Source: Zavarzinella formosa DSM 19928 (lineage in GTDB: Bacteria > Planctomycetota > Planctomycetia > Gemmatales > Gemmataceae). From it: a stretch of 51,894 nt of DNA. Location of the stretch: positions 1 through 51,894 of the forward strand of contig NZ_JH636440.1 in NCBI RefSeq assembly GCF_000255705.1. Direction: 5' to 3'. Positions 34,211 through 42,461 of this stretch are shown here, one piece after another. A program made the translations under genes and the position numbers. How positions within the stretch are numbered: the first letter of the stretch is position 1; the number at the start of each line of letters is the position of its first letter. The notes under the pieces are model-generated. The model saw only the letters and a list, made by a program, of their open reading frames with translations, searched no databases and was not told the origin of the DNA.

Positions 34211-34423
34211 ATGTCACACAAGAAAAAACACAGCGGCTCCGTGCCTGCCGGCAATCGATCCCACATGGGTCCGACGTTTTCCGGCGGCAAACAGGAGGAT
34301 GTGGAGGCGGCCGAGGTTGGCTCCGCGCAGGAGCAAGATCCCAAGCGGCGACTTGGCGATTTTGAAGGCAAAGGCGAGCATTCGATTCAAGAGCCGGGTG
34401 GCAAGAAAGACTCCGACCACTGA
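34211..34423 (+). CDS. small hydrophilic conserved hypothetical protein
   Basis: A 70-residue protein, very polar and probably disordered: MSHKKKHSGSVPAGN at the start, then QEQDPKRRLGDFEGKGEHS near the end. I recall short proteins with this KRRLGDF/GEHS pattern in many bacteria, often annotated hypothetical. GAAAGGTG precedes the ATG at 34211; the longer frame from 34160 is not favoured. Possibly stress related, but that is only a guess from its composition. Confidence 0.7.
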   Translation: MSHKKKHSGSVPAGNRSHMGPTFSGGKQEDVEAAEVGSAQEQDPKRRLGDFEGKGEHSIQEPGGKKDSDH

Positions 34424-34504
34424 GACCCGGCCTTCTCATCGTCATGGAACCATTCCGACCGGGGCGCCCAACAGGGCGTCCCCGCCCATCACAACGGAGC
34501 CACC

Positions 34505-34831
34505 ATGAATGTCATTATCAGGCGCTGCCCCGCTTGCCCCGCGATTCGCAGCCATGCGGAAGACATGGTCCTCGCCTTGGAAAAAGACCTGGATGTTCAC
34601 GCCGGGATTGCGGACGGACTGATCGCCGAATTTACAGTATTCGTTGACGGCATTCCCGTGCTTTGGCGCAGCGGACTCACCCTCCCGTTTGAGGACGAGG
34701 TGGTGGCGGCCGTCGAGCATTCCACCCCGGTTTCGCACACTTTGCGGTCCGACCGGGCCGACGAGGGGGTGCTACGGCGTGGCCCGCGCACCAGATCGGA
34801 CATCTGGCTTCCCGAGGATAGCAGGCCGTGA
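34505..34831 (+). CDS. Rdx/SelWTH-like protein
   Basis: A 108-residue protein starting MNVIIRRCPACPAIRSHAE, with a CXXC placed as in the thioredoxin-like Rdx (SelW/SelT/SelH) family, and a second half (LIAEFTVFVDGIPVLWRSG, then a C-terminal helix EDEVVAAVEH) that fits the family's strand pattern. Members are thought to be redox proteins. The tail after residue 75 is longer than usual and arginine-rich. Assignment moderate. Confidence 0.6.
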   Translation: MNVIIRRCPACPAIRSHAEDMVLALEKDLDVHAGIADGLIAEFTVFVDGIPVLWRSGLTLPFEDEVVAAVEHSTPVSHTLRSDRADEGVLRRGPRTRSDIWLPEDSRP

Positions 34832-34851
34832 AAACGGGCCTGCCATCCTCG

Positions 34852-36927
34852 TCAACCTCCTGGCACCCCCGGAAGCGGCAGCTTGCCCGATCCCGGAAAA
34901 CCGCCCGGCGCGGGCATTTTTTTATCGGGAGACGGGGGCATCAGCGGGAATTGGCCCGGATTACCCGGCAGAAACCCCGGCGGGGTTTCGGTTTCGAGGC
35001 CGGTGATCTCCGGGGGCTTTTTGCCCTTCATATAAGTCATGATCTTTGAGCCACGAGTGAGCGACAATGTTTGTTGATCGGCAAGGGTCATATGCGTGTC
35101 GCCAATGGTTGCCGACATGCCGGCGATTGAATATTTCGACGGGATGTCTTTGAGCACGATTTTTGGAACATTCACCGTGGTTGTTATTCCGGCCACCTGC
35201 CTTTGCTCCGTTGAATAAACAACTTCGGCTTCGGTGATTCTGATTGTGCCATCGGCAAGAAATGTCATTGACCTTGGGAAGAATCGGGCCTCTTTCCAAT
35301 CTCCGGAGGCCGCCCCCCATTCTCCCAATAAATACGTTTTATCCAAGTCCGTCCCGTTAATTAGCCAAGGATGTGTCCGCTTCCAGTCTTCAACAGGATC
35401 GAGGATGGCAGTCTTGCTTGTGGCGGGGTTCAAGGCGGTTGTCGGGGAACCCAAGCCGAACATTCCAATCATGCTCATGGAAACCGCCCAGATGGCGGCC
35501 AGCAACAGCCCCCCGACAATGGTGAATAAAACCAACATTTGCACGGCTTTTCCCGGTTTTTCGGGTTTGGCCTGTCTCTTTGGCTCTGGTCTTTCCGGCG
35601 GCCTCTCTTTTCTCGGCTCGGGTTTCTTGGGCCTTTCAGGGGGGGCGGCCACCGGTTCCCCGGCCGGCACGATTCCGGCCAATTGTCTCAACAATTCCCC
35701 GGCGTTTTTCGGGCGTTCGGACTCCTTGTCGTCCCAACAGCTTTCCAGCAGGTCGAGCAGGCCGGGCGTCACGCCTTGTTCCCGCAGGGTTCGCCGCCAT
35801 CCCTTGCCGCCGGGGCGCTCGGCGGTGACATCCGCAATCATGAGTTGATAACCAATCACTCCCAACGCATAGATATCATCACGCGGGTCGGGCGGAAAAC
35901 CTTTCTTCTGTTGAGGGGAGGCATAGTGAGGCGTATAAGCGCCTCGGGCGGCCAGCGCAATCAACTCCCCCTTGGAAGTTGATGTGGTGTTCATGTTCAA
36001 TTCTTTTTGAGAGGCGATGCCGCCGATCCCGAAATCGGCCACCATCAATTTTGGCTCGCCGAGACTGGACAGCCCGATCAGCACATTCGCCGGCTTAAGG
36101 TCGCGATGCACCACGCCCAGTCGGTGGAAATGGGCGACAGCGGTGATGATCTGCCTGAGCGAGGAAATGGCTTGCGCGTGCCGTTTTGCGGGCGGGGCGC
36201 CGGCCCAGCCGGAGGCCACTTTGACCAAGTCGCCGTGGCCGCAGTATTCATACATCAGCCACGGCGTTTCCCCTGCGAGGTCGGCATCGATCAGGGAGAC
36301 GACATTGGGAACGGCGCCAGCCCCCATCACCCGGTCGATGAGGTCGCCTTCGCGGAGCAAGGCTCGGTCCTTGTCCGTCAGCCCTTTGCAAAATTTCACG
36401 GCCCGCCGCAGCGATTTGTAATTGGGGTGTTGGGCCAGCCACACTTCGCCGAACCCGCCGGTGCCCAGCATCTCAAGAAGCGTCCAGCCCTCCCGGTTGG
36501 GCAGCGGGTCGCCGGGGCGAAAGGAGCTTACCCGCGTCGGCAACAAGGCCAGCACGTCTTCAACGCGGGAAATCGTAAAACCCGGCGGCGCCGTGTGGCC
36601 GCTCGGATCGCTTGGCCGGCGAAGCGACTGCTTGACCACGCCGGGAATTTGCGAGAGATAAAGCTCCAGCTCGATTTCCTTCGCGGGATCGCCAGGCATC
36701 GCCTCCTTGGCGACAGCCATCGCCGCTTTCTTTACCTCATCAATTCCGACCCTCGCCATGTTCTCGATTTCGGCGCGGATTTCCTGATGCTGTTTTTGCT
36801 CTTTCAACCGCTTGTACACATCCTCGGCGACTTCAAAGAGAAAGGTGCCGAACGGCAATTCTTTCGCCAGCGACCGAAAGCCCTTGGCCGCGAGCGACTC
36901 GGCGACACATTGAAAGAACACGATCAT
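34852..36927 (-). CDS. membrane-anchored Ser/Thr protein kinase
   Basis: A 691-residue protein. Residues 1-140 are a helical N-terminal extension; the Hanks-type kinase domain follows with the glycine loop GTGGFG (155-160), Lys178, HRDLKPAN (274-281) and DFG (298-300), so it should be active. The activation segment ends in ASPQ instead of APE. A Pro/Lys/Glu-rich linker precedes one transmembrane helix (about 463-490), and a ~200-residue extracytoplasmic domain ends in a Pro/Gly-rich tail. The start at 36927 has GGAG eight bases upstream. Substrates unknown; planctomycetes hold many such kinases. Confidence 0.92.
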   Translation of the reverse strand: MIVFFQCVAESLAAKGFRSLAKELPFGTFLFEVAEDVYKRLKEQKQHQEIRAEIENMARVGIDEVKKAAMAVAKEAMPGDPAKEIELELYLSQIPGVVKQSLRRPSDPSGHTAPPGFTISRVEDVLALLPTRVSSFRPGDPLPNREGWTLLEMLGTGGFGEVWLAQHPNYKSLRRAVKFCKGLTDKDRALLREGDLIDRVMGAGAVPNVVSLIDADLAGETPWLMYEYCGHGDLVKVASGWAGAPPAKRHAQAISSLRQIITAVAHFHRLGVVHRDLKPANVLIGLSSLGEPKLMVADFGIGGIASQKELNMNTTSTSKGELIALAARGAYTPHYASPQQKKGFPPDPRDDIYALGVIGYQLMIADVTAERPGGKGWRRTLREQGVTPGLLDLLESCWDDKESERPKNAGELLRQLAGIVPAGEPVAAPPERPKKPEPRKERPPERPEPKRQAKPEKPGKAVQMLVLFTIVGGLLLAAIWAVSMSMIGMFGLGSPTTALNPATSKTAILDPVEDWKRTHPWLINGTDLDKTYLLGEWGAASGDWKEARFFPRSMTFLADGTIRITEAEVVYSTEQRQVAGITTTVNVPKIVLKDIPSKYSIAGMSATIGDTHMTLADQQTLSLTRGSKIMTYMKGKKPPEITGLETETPPGFLPGNPGQFPLMPPSPDKKMPAPGGFPGSGKLPLPGVPGG

Positions 36928-37040
36928 TCGCAGGCTCCGATGGGAAACACGGGCAATTGTTCGCCGTGGCGGCCGGCTTGTTAGATGAAGCGAGCGGAAC
37001 AGACGACAAAGTGATATGCTCCCCGCCCGGCGGGCCGCCG

Positions 37041-37406
37041 TCAATCCCCTGCCTCGCGGATTTCCATGCGCCGGACAAGGCCGTTTTCGATCTGATAGAC
37101 ATGCCGCACGACGGTGTCCATCAATACCGTTCCCGCAAGATCGCGGACAAACTGCCTCACATCGACCGCGACCTCGCCCCCCTCGTGCGCGTATCGGATC
37201 GGATCGACTCGCGGATCAATCAGGCCCCATTGCCGGGTCCAGTAGGCTCGAATTTCGTCATGCCCGCGAACCCAGCCCCCCTCCATGCCGTTGGGCCAGT
37301 CCACGTCCGGCCACATGGTCGCCAAGGCCGCATCAATGTCGCGGGCGTTGAACGCGGCATAAGCCCGACGCAGGAGTTGTTCGCGTGTCTCGGTGTCGTC
37401 AGCCAT
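37041..37406 (-). CDS. NTF2-like (SnoaL-type) protein
   Basis: A 121-residue protein with the SnoaL/NTF2 fold pattern: RAYAAFNARDIDAALATMWPDVDW, RGHDEIRAYWTRQW, and a final strand pair (VVRHVYQIENGLVRRMEIRE). Such proteins form a conical pocket and may be enzymes or ligand binders. GAGG six bases upstream fixes the start at 37406 instead of 37436. It lies 113 bases upstream of the kinase on the same strand and may be co-transcribed. Confidence 0.85.
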   Translation of the reverse strand: MADDTETREQLLRRAYAAFNARDIDAALATMWPDVDWPNGMEGGWVRGHDEIRAYWTRQWGLIDPRVDPIRYAHEGGEVAVDVRQFVRDLAGTVLMDTVVRHVYQIENGLVRRMEIREAGD

Positions 37407-37625
37407 TGGGCCCTCGGTGTTTGAGTTGATTCTCACAGGTCAGGCAATCTCATCGGCAAACCATATGACCTGCGGCGGCCCAAGACAGCCCTTGGGGTCT
37501 CGAAACCATCCGCGTCTTTAAGCTCCGTTGGGGTTCGACGCCCGATCACTGGCCATCCGGTGTTGTGACGATTTCCGGGGATTTGCCGTTGCTTCGGATT
37601 GACTTCCGGAATCGCCCGAGATAAA

Positions 37626-37639
37626 TGTACATGTGTACA
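37626..37639. promoter_or_regulatory. paired TGTACA operator-like motif
   Basis: TGTACA, TG, TGTACA at 37626-37639, two palindromic half-sites two bases apart, about 40 bases before the ATG of the next gene. This spacing resembles sites bound by small helix-turn-helix repressors. No such repressor is adjacent. Confidence 0.35.
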
Positions 37640-37677
37640 CTATCACAAAATCACGCCAAGCCCGATGGTTTTTCGTC

Positions 37678-38103
37678 ATGGAACTCAATCCTCTCATCGA
37701 GGCGGCCCGGAAAACGGGCGGCCGGTTGTTTGTCACGCTCTCCGTTCCAATGGACGAAGATGGCAAACCTCCGGGGGGCGACGACGAGTCGCCGGGGCCG
37801 CCAATGGCCGAGTCGCAAAAGTGTTCGCACTCGCCGAATTTTGAATGCGTGAACTGGTACGGGAAGATTTTCAACTTCACCGGCAAACAATCCCAGATTG
37901 TGGCGGCCCTGTGGAGTGCCCGCGAAAACGGGACTCCTTTTCTGCGGCAGGAAGGATTGCTGCTGGAGGCCGACTGCGACTCCGTCCACCTGATGAGCCT
38001 GTTCGCCCGGCATCCGGCCTGGGGAACCATGATCCAGCGAGGCAACCGCCACGGCGGCGGCTTCGGCACTTACTGTCTGTTTCCGCTGCTCGACAAGAAA
38101 TGA
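37678..38103 (+). CDS. hypothetical protein with winged-helix-like C-terminus
   Basis: A 141-residue protein. The first half is polar with a proline-glycine linker; the second half (IFNFTGKQSQIVAALWSARENGTPFLRQEGLL, then HPAWGTMIQRGNRHGGGFGTYCLF) resembles a winged helix domain often seen in planctomycete proteins, so DNA binding is possible. A GTG start at 37633 would add 15 residues but overlaps the TGTACA motif. It is followed 36 bases later by a second small gene, likely one operon. Confidence 0.62.
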   Translation: MELNPLIEAARKTGGRLFVTLSVPMDEDGKPPGGDDESPGPPMAESQKCSHSPNFECVNWYGKIFNFTGKQSQIVAALWSARENGTPFLRQEGLLLEADCDSVHLMSLFARHPAWGTMIQRGNRHGGGFGTYCLFPLLDKK

Positions 38104-38139
38104 TGATTGATTAACCGATCAACATATGGAGATACACCG

Positions 38140-38433
38140 ATGGAACTGGTATTCATTCCCTGCACGATGGACGGCACATGGTTCGACGCCCCGGTGATCG
38201 TGAAAACGGCCGACGGCGGCGGCCATCGCCTGCTGGCCAACCGGCTGGACATCGTGGACGGAAGGCTCTGCGTGATCGCCCTGCGAATTGAAGAACGCGA
38301 CGGCCTGCACTTGGTGCGATTCCGCGACGAATCCGAATGCTGGGTGAGGCCAAGCCCCGAATGGGTCCATACTCCCGCCGACGCGGAACCGGTGCGCGTG
38401 CCGGAGATCATCCGCCAGATGATGGCGGCCTGA
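38140..38433 (+). CDS. small hypothetical protein
   Basis: A 97-residue soluble protein, beta-rich (MELVFIPCTMDGTWFDAPVIV, LVRFRDESECWVRP). GGAG eight bases upstream supports the start at 38140. No family recognised. Its placement just after the winged-helix-like gene suggests joint expression. Confidence 0.65.
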   Translation: MELVFIPCTMDGTWFDAPVIVKTADGGGHRLLANRLDIVDGRLCVIALRIEERDGLHLVRFRDESECWVRPSPEWVHTPADAEPVRVPEIIRQMMAA

Positions 38434-38506
38434 CGGCGGCCGATGATGGAATATTCTTCGACTCCGAGGGGCGGCCCACGTTCGCCGGTGGCGCCGCCCC
38501 CGCTAT

Positions 38507-39268
38507 TTACACCCCGTAACCGCCGGCGAAGCCGACTCCCTTGCCGCCAATGCCGCCGATCTGGCCCCCAAAGCCACCAATCTGACCGCCGATCTGGCCC
38601 CCAAAGCCACCAATCTGGCCTCCAATTTGACCGCCGAAGCCACCAATCTGGCCACCGATCTGGCCGCCGAAACCACCGATCTGACCACCGATTTGGCCTC
38701 CGAAGCCGCCGATCTGACCGCCGATCTGACCGCCGAAGCCCCCAATCTGGCCACCGATTTGACCACCGATTTGACCGCCGATCTGGCCCCCTTGAGAGAC
38801 ACCGTTCATTTGCATGTATTGCCAGATCTGGGTGCCGCCGAGTTGGGGCATGGAGGTCACACCCGGAAGATTAAGCGTCGTTTGGCCGCCGCCGAAGCTT
38901 TGACCACCTCCGCCGAACTGACCCCCGCCAAATTGCCCGCCGCCAAACTGGCCCCCGCCAAATTGGCCGCCGCCGAACTGACCCCCGAACTGGCCGCCAC
39001 CGAACTGACCGCCGTTGTTATTGCCGTTGTTGTTGCCGTTGTTGTTCCCGTTGTTGTTGCCGTTGTTGTTCCCGTTGTTCGAGGTTCCCTTGAAGATGTT
39101 CTGGTTGTAACCAGGGTTTACCTTCGGGGGGTTCGGTATCCCCGGTCGGGGGCCGCCCGGGAAGAACGGCCGGATTTGGGCCGACAATTCGGTCGGGAAG
39201 GGAATCATCGAAACAATTCCCAAGGCCAGGGCTGACAAGCCCAGACCGTGTGTGATTGAAAACCGCAT
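38507..39268 (-). CDS. secreted Gly/Asn/Gln-rich repeat protein (triplet member 1)
   Basis: A 253-residue protein. A signal peptide (about 1-30, SLSAQ-type end: ELSAQ) is followed by the conserved FFPGGPRPGIP and YNQNIFKGT block, an (NNNG)n tract (about 64-86), GGQFGG repeats, a conserved hinge (LNLPGVTSMPQLGG then QIWQYMQM), and a run of 11-residue GGQIGGQIGGF-type repeats ending in GVGFAGGYGV. Low charge and extreme glycine content suggest a self-assembling fibre, matrix or adhesin; glycine-rich polyproline-II bundles are one possible fold. AAGG-type ribosome site about 12 bases upstream. Family not recognised. Confidence 0.85.
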   Translation of the reverse strand: MRFSITHGLGLSALALGIVSMIPFPTELSAQIRPFFPGGPRPGIPNPPKVNPGYNQNIFKGTSNNGNNNGNNNGNNNGNNNGNNNGGQFGGGQFGGQFGGGQFGGGQFGGGQFGGGQFGGGGQSFGGGQTTLNLPGVTSMPQLGGTQIWQYMQMNGVSQGGQIGGQIGGQIGGQIGGFGGQIGGQIGGFGGQIGGQIGGFGGQIGGQIGGFGGQIGGQIGGFGGQIGGQIGGFGGQIGGIGGKGVGFAGGYGV

Positions 39269-39490
39269 GAAATTGCCGACCTTCTCAGGAGGGTGGTGGG
39301 GAAGGAGCTGACCACTCCCCTTGGAAGGGGAATGTCAGCCAGCCAAGCTCGGTGGTTGGTGCAAGTTTCCTGCCATTTTCCCGCCTCTCCGGCCGCCGGG
39401 ACGTGGCCCGATCAGGAAATCTGGGGAGTTCCGGAAAGTTTCGCGTTCACAAATCCCGATGAAATACGGCAAAAATGATCGTTGATGTGA
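39269..39490 (-). promoter_or_regulatory. conserved leader upstream of triplet member 1
   Basis: About 200 bases upstream of the gene share islands with the region before triplet member 2: ATTTGTGAAC (39454-39445), TTCCGGAA about 12 bases further upstream, GGCGGCCG and GGCAGGAAA. The islands lie at near-equal distances from the two start codons (177 and 182 bases for the first). This could be a promoter region with a long untranslated leader. No protein-coding frame is conserved. Confidence 0.5.
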
Positions 39491-39888
39491 AATGGAGAGA
39501 AAGATAAAGAAAAAGACAGAAAAATTTCCAAGCCGTTTTCGCTGACACTCCTCGCTTCATCCGCGAAGGGTGTCTGACCAATTTCAATACATCCCCGTGG
39601 GGAAAAAATCCCCGGCGTGTTGAGATAATACTCGAAAATACGCCAGTATTTACCCGAGTTTGCCGGGTCTATTTCTCCGTGATGAGCCTTTCATTAGCAA
39701 TCAATTGAAACATTTTTTGAATGTAATCGGGTTAGCGAAAATCGCTTTCTAATCCTCCGGCAACGCCACCCCCATCCAACCAACTCCTTATTTCGCCTTC
39801 CGCAACTCGGCCATTATCGGCCTATTTGTTTTCGATCCAAATTCGATTTCCTTCTATTTGCTCAAAACACACTCTCTCCCTTCTGAAC

Positions 39889-39962
39889 GTCAGCCATCAG
39901 CCGATGCGCGAGCGAGTTGGAGCGATCCCATACTCTTGCTCGCGCGTCGGCTGATGGCTGAC
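39889..39962. repeat. 25-bp inverted repeat between triplet members 1 and 2
   Basis: Arms 39889-39913 and 39938-39962 match with one mismatch around a 24-base loop; the arm contains CAGCCATCAGCCGA. It lies 60 bases past the stop of triplet member 2 and is a likely terminator or mobile repeat remnant. The rest of 39491-40023 is AT-richer noncoding DNA with only small inverted repeats (for example AATACT/AGTATT near 39625). Confidence 0.8.
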
Positions 39963-40023
39963 ATCGGGCGAGTCATCACCGCGATTGGGAATGATTCGCT
40001 CGAAGAATCAATGAGCAGGAGGA

Positions 40024-40854
40024 TCACAACCCATATCCGCCAGCAAAGCCAAGCCCCTTCCCGCCGATGCCGCCAATACCGGCAATCCCACCGATGCCTC
40101 CAATGCCACCGAGACCGCCAATCCCACCGATGCCACCGATGCCCCCAATCCCGCCGATGCCTCCAATTCCACCAATGCCCCCGATGCCGCCAATACCCCC
40201 GATGCCGCCAATCTGACCGCCGATGCCACCGATGCCACCAATCTGACCGCCGATGCCACCGATCTGGCCACCGAACCCGCCGATCTGGCCACCAATTTGG
40301 CCACCAATTTGGCCACCAATCTGACCGCCGATTTGGCCACCAATGCCCCCTTGCTGTCCAAGGCCAGTCATCTGCATGTATTGCCAGATCTGGGTGCCGC
40401 CGACTTGAGGCATGGAGGTCACGCCCGGAAGATTAAGCGTCGTTTGGCCGCCGCTGAAACTGCTGCCACCACTAAAGCTGCCACCACTAAAGCTGCCGCC
40501 ACTAAAGCTGCTGCCACCGCTGAGACTGCCGCCGAACTGGCCGCCGCCGAATTGGCCACCGCCGAATTGACCGCCAAACTGGCCGCTGTTGTTGCCGCTA
40601 TTGTTGCCGTTGTTATTCCCGTTGTTGTTGCCGTTGTTATTCCCGTTATTTCCGGTGTTGTTGTTTACGGTCCCCTTGAAGATGTTCTGGTTATAACCGG
40701 GAGGAACCGCCGGGGGGCCGGGAATCCCCGGGCGCGGGCCGGCCGGGAAGAACGGCCGGAGTTGGGCCGACGCCTCGTTCGGAAAGGGGATCAGCGAGAC
40801 AATTCCCAAGGCCAGGGCCGACACACCCAGACAACGAGTAACGGAAAGTCGCAT
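40024..40854 (-). CDS. secreted Gly/Asn/Gln-rich repeat protein (triplet member 2)
   Basis: A 276-residue paralog with the same order: signal peptide, FFPAGPRPGIP, YNQNIFKGT, an NNNG tract, GGQFGG and SFSGG repeats, the LNLPGVTSMPQVGG / IWQYMQM hinge, then GGQIGG units that change into an unusually pure (GGI)n tract, ending GLGFAGGYGL. The pure tripeptide tract shows slippage-type growth. SD-like AAGGA ten bases before the ATG is shared with triplet member 3. Cell-surface or matrix role is inferred. Confidence 0.85.
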   Translation of the reverse strand: MRLSVTRCLGVSALALGIVSLIPFPNEASAQLRPFFPAGPRPGIPGPPAVPPGYNQNIFKGTVNNNTGNNGNNNGNNNGNNNGNNSGNNSGQFGGQFGGGQFGGGQFGGSLSGGSSFSGGSFSGGSFSGGSSFSGGQTTLNLPGVTSMPQVGGTQIWQYMQMTGLGQQGGIGGQIGGQIGGQIGGQIGGQIGGFGGQIGGIGGQIGGIGGIGGQIGGIGGIGGIGGIGGIGGIGGIGGIGGIGGIGGLGGIGGIGGIAGIGGIGGKGLGFAGGYGL

Positions 40855-41090
40855 TGGATTGGTGTCCTTCAGGAGGATGGCAGGGAGAGCCGACGGCGCC
40901 CCCTGATGGACGGCGCCAGTCGCGTATGCTCCCCATTTGCCGCAAATTTCCTGCCGTTTGCCCCTCCCGTCGGCCGCCGACTCTGTCCCCAGCCTGCAAA
41001 ATGATGGTTCCGGAAGGAATCGCCGGGCGGCGAATGTTCACAAATTCCGACAAAATAAGGAGAAGAAGATCGCCGATCCAAATGAGACAA
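40855..41090 (-). promoter_or_regulatory. conserved leader upstream of triplet member 2
   Basis: Contains the same islands as the leader of triplet member 1: ATTTGTGAAC (41045-41036), TTCCGGAA, GGCGGCCG and GGCAGGAAA in matching order. The remaining 41091-41341 is AT-rich near its right end and has no recognisable gene; a weak AAGAC/GTCTT hairpin near 41318 may end the third gene. Confidence 0.5.
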
Positions 41091-41341
41091 CGATGAGGAG
41101 GGAGAACATTAAAAATTCTCAAGCCGCCCCTGGGGTCTTGACCCCCCTTGGCGCAAATGGGCGAACGGTCGATTTTGCCGCATTTGTGTGGGGGAAAGTT
41201 CGCCATCGGGCGGGCCAGGCACTCAAAAATACGCCAACGATCCGGCGCTGGCCGAGCCCGTTTCATAAGTATGATAAGCTCATTAATAACTAACAAATAC
41301 GACAGGTATCTATATCGGAAGACACTCGCCGTCTTGAAGAC

Positions 41342-41980
41342 TCACAGCCCATACCCGCCGGCAAAGCCAATGCCCTTCCCGGCGATGCCTCCGATCTGAC
41401 CGGCGATTCCCCCGATCCCGCCGATTTGACCGCCAATGCCGCCGATCCCGCCAATGCCGCCCAAGAGGCTGTTGCCGGAGAGCCCGAGGCCGCTGATGCT
41501 GCCGGAGAGACTGAGGCCGCTGATGCTGCCGGAAAAGCTCTGGCTGCTTTGGCCGCTCAGACCGGTCATTTGCATGTATTGCCACGTCTGCGTGCCGCCG
41601 ATCTGGGGTTGGCTTCGCACCCCCGGCAGGTTGATTTGCGTTTGAGTGCCGCTGAAACTTTGACTGCCGCTGAAACTTTGACTGCCACTGAAGGTTTGGC
41701 CGCTGAAACTCTGACTGCCACTGAAGGTTTGGCCGCTGTTATTGGTGCCGGTGTTCGTGCCGGTATTTGTGCCGGTGTTCGTGCCCGTGTTCGAGGTGCC
41801 TTTGAAGATGTTTTGGTTATAGCCCTGCCCGAGTTTCGGCGGGTTGGAAACCCCCGGCCGGCTGCCGCCGGGGAAGAACGGTCGAACTTGGGCTGACGTC
41901 TCGACCGGGAAGGGAATCAACGAAATGACTCCCAGGACCAGAGCCGTCAGGCCCAGGCCATGCGTGAGGGAAATGCGCAT
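41342..41980 (-). CDS. secreted Gly/Ser/Thr-rich repeat protein (triplet member 3)
   Basis: A 212-residue paralog. Conserved parts: signal peptide (about 1-30), FFPGGSRPGV, YNQNIFKGT, the INLPGVRSQPQIGG / WQYMQM hinge and the GIGFAGGYGL end. In place of the NNNG tract it has (TNTG)n, and the GGQFGG block is replaced by SQSFSG/TFSG units, so the middle is serine-threonine rich. The longer frame to 42088 is not used, because ATG 41980 aligns with the other two starts and has AAGGA upstream. Confidence 0.83.
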   Translation of the reverse strand: MRISLTHGLGLTALVLGVISLIPFPVETSAQVRPFFPGGSRPGVSNPPKLGQGYNQNIFKGTSNTGTNTGTNTGTNTGTNNSGQTFSGSQSFSGQTFSGSQSFSGSQSFSGTQTQINLPGVRSQPQIGGTQTWQYMQMTGLSGQSSQSFSGSISGLSLSGSISGLGLSGNSLLGGIGGIGGIGGQIGGIGGIAGQIGGIAGKGIGFAGGYGL

Positions 41981-42461
41981 GAAATCAGTGTCCTTCAACA
42001 GATGGGATGCGGCGTGAATCCGGAACCTCGCCCACCAAGACAAGCCCCGCCAGCCGCGAAATCCCCTGACGCAAACGCCTTGCCACACGCCGTGCCATTG
42101 CCCGCGATTGATTCAATTTGCCCCGCAAAAACAAGGGTTTCAAGGCAACAAAACGCATCGGCGAATGTTGATTTGTTCGGCGATTTTCGGCAAAGGCGAA
42201 CACTCATGAGAAATGAGATGTTGATGAGTGGAAAAACGGAAAAATTGATTGTTCGCCCACGGGTGTTCGAGACCGCCCGACGGGCGCGGATTCACCTTGC
42301 GATTTCGATACATGGCCGTGTTTCAAAATCACCCGACCAAGGAGCGGGCCGCCCGTCAACCTTCGGCGTATTGACGCGGCCCCCGGTTGGTCGTGAAATG
42401 GGAAGCTCTCTCCCCGAACGGGGCGAATCGATTCAATCGTCTGGCTCGCGGGGCGCATGAC
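41981..42461. other. 481-base region between the secreted triplet and the Sel1 gene
   Basis: Divergent regulatory region of triplet member 3 and the Sel1 protein. It holds a CACTCAT/ATGAGTG inverted repeat at 42201-42230. The leader islands found upstream of members 1 and 2 are not clearly present. No gene was recognised. Confidence 0.45.

Noticed and set aside
37440-37625. Possible tRNA-like stretch with GGGGTTCGACGCCC
   Set aside because: A T-arm-like element alone was seen; no acceptor stem or anticodon arm at proper spacing could be formed.
38627-39235. Plus-strand frames rich in Thr, Asp, Leu and Ala opposite the Gly-rich genes
   Set aside because: Low-complexity DNA keeps several frames open. 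The minus-strand frames have signal peptides, ribosome sites and conserved anchor blocks in three paralogs; the plus-strand ones do not.
38507-39268. CRISPR array, suggested by regular short repeats
   Set aside because: The periodic units are in-frame glycine-rich codons without unique spacers, and no cas gene is in the window.
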